Shown: piece after piece, positions 61,106 through 64,000 of the stretch
Numbering within the stretch: position 1 is the first letter of the stretch
How the letters are laid out: every line of letters begins with the position of its first letter
Assembly (NCBI GenBank): GCA_020632875.1
Contig: JACKET010000027.1
Span: forward strand, 1-64,000
DNA from: Alphaproteobacteria bacterium
GTDB lineage: Bacteria; Myxococcota_A; UBA796; GCA-2862545
DNA length: 64,000 nt
Direction: 5' to 3'
Notes under the pieces: model-generated
Told to the model about the DNA's origin: nothing
The model's database searches: none
What the model saw: the letters and a program-made list of their open reading frames with translations, nothing else
Position numbers and translations under genes: made by a program

Positions 61106-62815
61106 TTGAACGTCAGCCTCCCCCAGAACGACGGCTCCGCCGCGCGGTCCGCCCAGCTCGAGGGCGCGCGCCGCGTCTACGGCTACACGTACAACTGGCC
61201 GCCGGACGTCGCCGTCGCCGCGGCCGTGCCGAAGAGCGACACGTACTCGCCGGCCTACATCGCGAAGCTCGTGCCGCTGGTGTTCGAGCTGTTCGAGAAC
61301 GCGGTGGCGATGAGCGGTCTGGTGGCGAACGCCGAGAAGCTGGCGGAGCTGATCGCCGCCGAGACCGCGGCCGTCGCGAAGCTCTCCCCGCCCGAGGTCG
61401 GGCGCTGGTTCTTCGACGTGCACACGCGCCTCGCCGACCACATCACCCTCGAGAAGGCGAAGAGCGTCGACGACTACGGCAAGCTGTTCGCGAAGATCCC
61501 GCCCGTGCCGGTCTGGGCGCAGCACAAGTGGGAGCTCGACGAGACCTTCGGATGGCAGCGGCTCGCGGGCGTGAACCCGATGGTCGTGCAGCGCATCTCC
61601 GCAGTGCCCGACCACGTCGCGATCACCGAGGCCCACTGGGCGAAGAGCATCGGCCGCGGCACGCTCGAGGCCGCCGCGAAGGAGGGCCGGCTGTTCGCGT
61701 GCGACTACGGCATCCTGCACGGCGTGCCGTGCGGCATCACGAACGAACGCCAGAAGTTCATGCACGGGCCCTACGCCGTGTTCGCGGCCATCGACGGCAA
61801 GCTCCGCCCCGTCGCCATCCAGATCGGCGCGACGCCCGACACGCCGGTCTTCACCCCGGAGGACGGCGACGACTGGCGCATCGCCAAGCTCGCCGTCCAG
61901 GTCGCCGAGGCGAGCCACCACGAGACCGTGGTCCATCTCGGGCGCACGCACATGGTGATGGAGGCCTGCACGCTCGCCACCCGGCGCCAGCTCGCGGACA
62001 ACCACCCGCTCCACGTGCTGCTCATGCCGCACTGCGAGTACACGCTGCCCATCAACCACTCCGCGGCGACGAGCCTCATCGCGCCCGGCGGCACCATCGA
62101 CCAGGCGTTCGGCCCGACCATCTCGGCCTGCGCGGGCCTCGTGCGCGTGGCCATCGACACCTGGCCGCTCGACGCGGCGTCCCCGAAGCACAACACCGAT
62201 TCGCGCGGCCTCTCGATCGACGTGCTCCCCGAAGCGCCCTACCGGGACGACGGGATCCTCGTATGGGACGCCGTGGAGCGCTTCTGCACGGCCTACGTGA
62301 AGCGCTGGTACCCGACGGCCCGCGAGGTCGTCGAGGACACCGAGCTTCAGGCCTGGGTGCGCGAGCTCTCGGGGCCCTGCCGGCTCGCGGGGGTCGGGAC
62401 GATCGACTCGGTCGAGAAGCTCGCCCACCTCGTCACGACCTTCGTCTTCACGGGGAGCGCCCAGCACTCGGCCGTGAACTTCACCCAGTTCCCGTACATG
62501 GGCGCCGTGCCCAACATGGCCGGCGCGTTCTGGGAGAAGTGGCCGGGCGAGGTGCAGATGGTCGACGTGCTGCCGCCGCCGAACATGGCCCTGCTGCAGT
62601 TCGACACCGTGTACCAGCTCTCCGGGCTCAGGATGAACTACCTCGGCCAGTACCCCGAGGGGACCTTCGCCGACCTCGAGAGCCAGGCCCTCGTCAAGGA
62701 GCTGCAGGCCGACCTGCTGCGCGTCGAAGCCGTCATCACCGAGCGGGAGAAGTCGCGCTGGCTGCCCTACCCGCACCTGTTGCCCTCGACGATCCCGGCG
62801 AGCATCCACATCTGA
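61106..62815 (+). CDS. Lipoxygenase 2 (mini-LOX without PLAT domain)
   Basis: The 569-residue product is a second lipoxygenase, clearly diverged from lipoxygenase 1 (the motifs align, but flanking sequence differs widely). Ligands are HLGRTHM (His about 277 and 282), QHSAVN (His about 454 and Asn about 458) and the terminal SIHI carboxylate. Its N-terminal ~100 residues are unlike lipoxygenase 1 apart from a Tyr-rich YGYTYNW. The two could act in sequence or make different regioisomers. TTG 61106 follows AGGAG by five bases, and that AGGAG overlaps the stop of the hybrid regulator. Its own stop overlaps the GST-like ATG. Confidence 0.93.
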   Translation: MNVSLPQNDGSAARSAQLEGARRVYGYTYNWPPDVAVAAAVPKSDTYSPAYIAKLVPLVFELFENAVAMSGLVANAEKLAELIAAETAAVAKLSPPEVGRWFFDVHTRLADHITLEKAKSVDDYGKLFAKIPPVPVWAQHKWELDETFGWQRLAGVNPMVVQRISAVPDHVAITEAHWAKSIGRGTLEAAAKEGRLFACDYGILHGVPCGITNERQKFMHGPYAVFAAIDGKLRPVAIQIGATPDTPVFTPEDGDDWRIAKLAVQVAEASHHETVVHLGRTHMVMEACTLATRRQLADNHPLHVLLMPHCEYTLPINHSAATSLIAPGGTIDQAFGPTISACAGLVRVAIDTWPLDAASPKHNTDSRGLSIDVLPEAPYRDDGILVWDAVERFCTAYVKRWYPTAREVVEDTELQAWVRELSGPCRLAGVGTIDSVEKLAHLVTTFVFTGSAQHSAVNFTQFPYMGAVPNMAGAFWEKWPGEVQMVDVLPPPNMALLQFDTVYQLSGLRMNYLGQYPEGTFADLESQALVKELQADLLRVEAVITEREKSRWLPYPHLLPSTIPASIHI

Positions 62816-63516
62816 TGCCGCTCCTCGTCCACGTGTTCGGCTCCCGCTGGCCCATCACGGGCAGCGCGAGCCCCGCGTGCCTCAAGCTGCTGACCTGGCT
62901 GCGGATGGCGGGCATCGACCACGAGGTCGAGGTGCTGCGGTCCGGGCCGCGCTCGAAGACCGGGAAGGTGCCGTACGTCACCACCGAGACGGGCGAGATC
63001 GTCGACGACAGCGAGGTGATCATCGCGCAGCTCACGGAGGCCCACGGCGTCGCGCTGGATGCGGGCCGGACGGCACACGAGCGCGCGCTGATGCGGGTGA
63101 TCCGCAACACCGTCGACAAGAGCCTGTACTTCACGACCCTGCTGCGCCGCTGGGACGAGGGCTGGGACGAGACGAAGCACGCCTACTTCGACGACATGAT
63201 GCCGGGCGTCGTGCTCGCGCTCGCCGGGTTCATGATCCGCCGCGGCCCGCTGCAGCAGGCGCGCGGCCAGGGCTACGGCCTGCGGAGCCGCGAGGAGGTG
63301 TACGCCGAGGCCCTCCGGGACCTCGAAGCCCTCGAAGCGATGCTCGGCACGGACGACTGGTACTTCGGCAGCCCCGGTCTCACGGACGCGCTGGTGTTCG
63401 GCACCACCGAGAACATCGCGGGCTGCCCGCTCGAGTGGACGCCGCGGACGCGGGTGCTGGAAGGCCCGCTCGGCGCGCACCGACAGCGCGTGCTCGATCG
63501 GTGGTGGAGCGCCTGA
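62815..63516 (+). CDS. GST-fold protein, FAXC/metaxin-like
   Basis: The 233-residue protein has a thioredoxin-fold N-terminal domain (SASPACLKLLTWLRMAGID, then GKVPYVTTETGEIVDDSEVI) and an all-helical C-terminal domain (VYAEALRDLEALEAMLGTDD, FGTTENIAGCPLEW). These follow the failed-axon-connections/metaxin branch of the GST superfamily, which often lacks the classical catalytic Tyr/Ser. Some GSTs conjugate glutathione to lipid epoxides or reduce hydroperoxides, so a link to lipoxygenase products is plausible but not shown. It overlaps the lipoxygenase 2 stop by one base (TGATG) and ends the operon. Confidence 0.86.
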   Translation: MPLLVHVFGSRWPITGSASPACLKLLTWLRMAGIDHEVEVLRSGPRSKTGKVPYVTTETGEIVDDSEVIIAQLTEAHGVALDAGRTAHERALMRVIRNTVDKSLYFTTLLRRWDEGWDETKHAYFDDMMPGVVLALAGFMIRRGPLQQARGQGYGLRSREEVYAEALRDLEALEAMLGTDDWYFGSPGLTDALVFGTTENIAGCPLEWTPRTRVLEGPLGAHRQRVLDRWWSA

Positions 63517-63564
<48 letters not shown>

Positions 63565-63604
63565 CACGCGACTGCAGGGACCGGCCGGTCCGACGTCCAC
63601 GGAC

Positions 63605-63643
63605 GTGCGCAATCACTGCCATCGCATGGCAGCGAATGCGCAG
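63605..63643. repeat. Hairpin repeat (family C), second copy
   Basis: Arms of 17 bases (63605-63621 and 63627-63643) pair with three mismatches around a five-base loop (TCGCA). They share GTGCGCA, CTGCCA and TGGCAGCGA with the hairpin at 19632-19670, and a similar CTACACCCTC-type flank follows. It lies about 90 bases after the operon end, suggesting a terminator or REP-like element. Confidence 0.6.
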
Positions 63644-63715
63644 CGATCTCGAGCTACACCCTCGATGTCCGAAGCCCGTTCAACCAGGGGCGGAGTCGAG
63701 TCGACGGGTCCGCTC

Positions 63716-64000
63716 ACCGGAGCGACCCGAAACGCCGGCCTGCTCTGGTGAATCCCGATTCCAGTCCGCGGGGAGGCCCTCCCTGTCGACCCGAACACCG
63801 AGACGTCCCCCACGATACCCAGACGGTGCGGGTGGACCTTCGGTGTAGCCAGGTCGGACGGCACCTCTCCCCGAAACTCCGAGGACCGGGGTCGGCGAGC
63901 CTACTCACCCGAGCGGCCCAGGAACGCCGGCCTGCTCTGGTGAGTCCCGAATCCGGTCCGCAAGAAGGCCCCTCTGTCGACCCGAACACCGATACGTCCC
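63716..64000 (-). repeat. Family A repeat, two inverted copies at the window end
   Basis: The reverse complement carries the core CACCAGAGCAGGCCGGCGTT twice (about 63721-63753 and 63914-63950). Each copy is followed by a CGGACTGG/CGGACCGGATTC segment and a CGGTGTTCGGGTCGAC segment as in the 45.4-kb copies. The second copy runs off the window. No gene was seen from 63517 to 64000. Confidence 0.7.

Noticed and set aside
54328..63516. Reading the operon as a phage-defence island
   Set aside because: There is no nuclease, toxin/antitoxin, CARF/SAVED effector or integrase nearby. The STAND-ATPase and cyclase modules alone do not show defence.

Overview
The window is very GC-rich and densely coded. 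It is bacterial, most likely Myxococcota. The 1,789-residue surface protein ends in a MYXO-CTERM-like sorting tail (Cys-Gly-Cys, hydrophobic helix, Arg cluster). Asp-rich MopE-type and thrombospondin-3-type repeats recur, there are several eukaryote-type Ser/Thr kinases (one with a PEGA domain, one with a SUMF1 domain), TIGR02996 and WGR domains are present, and there are two lipoxygenases. No rRNA, tRNA, phage, CRISPR array or recognisable transposase was seen.

Layout. 1-3 kb: a truncated first gene, then moxR with a small membrane protein, divergent from a transglutaminase-like gene. 3-12.6 kb: a surface/signalling locus. Three overlapping minus-strand genes (exported membrane protein, C-type-lectin-like lipoprotein, PEGA kinase) face a giant repeat protein and a SecD-P1-like lipoprotein across a palindromic divergent promoter. 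12.6-16.4 kb: a paralogous membrane protein, dnaJ and dnaK. 16.5-20 kb: repeat-rich DNA around a DUF4139 protein and a SUI1-type factor. 20-25.7 kb: a porin divergent from an FHA/winged-helix regulator, then beta-carbonic anhydrase overlapping a kinase-SUMF1 fusion, and a TSP3 lipoprotein. 25.7-27.5 kb: an ECF sigma factor, its anti-sigma factor and a small exported protein, with a hairpin over the sigma start. 27.5-44 kb: mixed genes (WGR/LRR protein, VIT-VWA protein, UbiB-like kinase, SDR, cytochrome c, SMI1/KNR4-like protein, CLC channel with CBS and RCK domains, TIGR02996 protein, aldehyde dehydrogenase, ferritin-like protein). 44-46.2 kb: a DUF4423-type HTH regulator with a four-half-site operator, then a non-coding repeat block. 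46.2-54.1 kb: DedA-like protein, fatty-acid desaturase, epimerase, exported proteins, a lipoprotein on an (Asp-Ala)n stalk, LigD-type polymerase, RmlD-like reductase.

The most distinctive feature is the tightly coupled plus-strand operon at 54.3-63.5 kb: lipoxygenase 1, a 1,698-residue kinase/ATPase/TPR/GAF/nucleotide-cyclase hybrid, lipoxygenase 2, and a FAXC/metaxin-like GST. The first three genes start with TTG. At the two lipoxygenase-hybrid junctions the stop codon is part of the Shine-Dalgarno (TAGGAG) with five bases to the next start. The set reads as an oxylipin-producing module with its own sensor/regulator and a thioltransferase-fold protein. The cyclase keeps its metal Asp residues and Asn/Arg pair but lacks the usual purine-selecting residues.

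Two expression themes recur. Several genes have a TANNNT -10 hexamer exactly six bases before the start codon and no Shine-Dalgarno, which suggests leaderless mRNAs. Others have a -10 of the same kind 15-25 bases further upstream plus a Shine-Dalgarno. Three intergenic repeat families (a module with a CACCAGAGCAGGC core, a ~150-bp module, and a 17-bp-arm hairpin) are scattered over the window.
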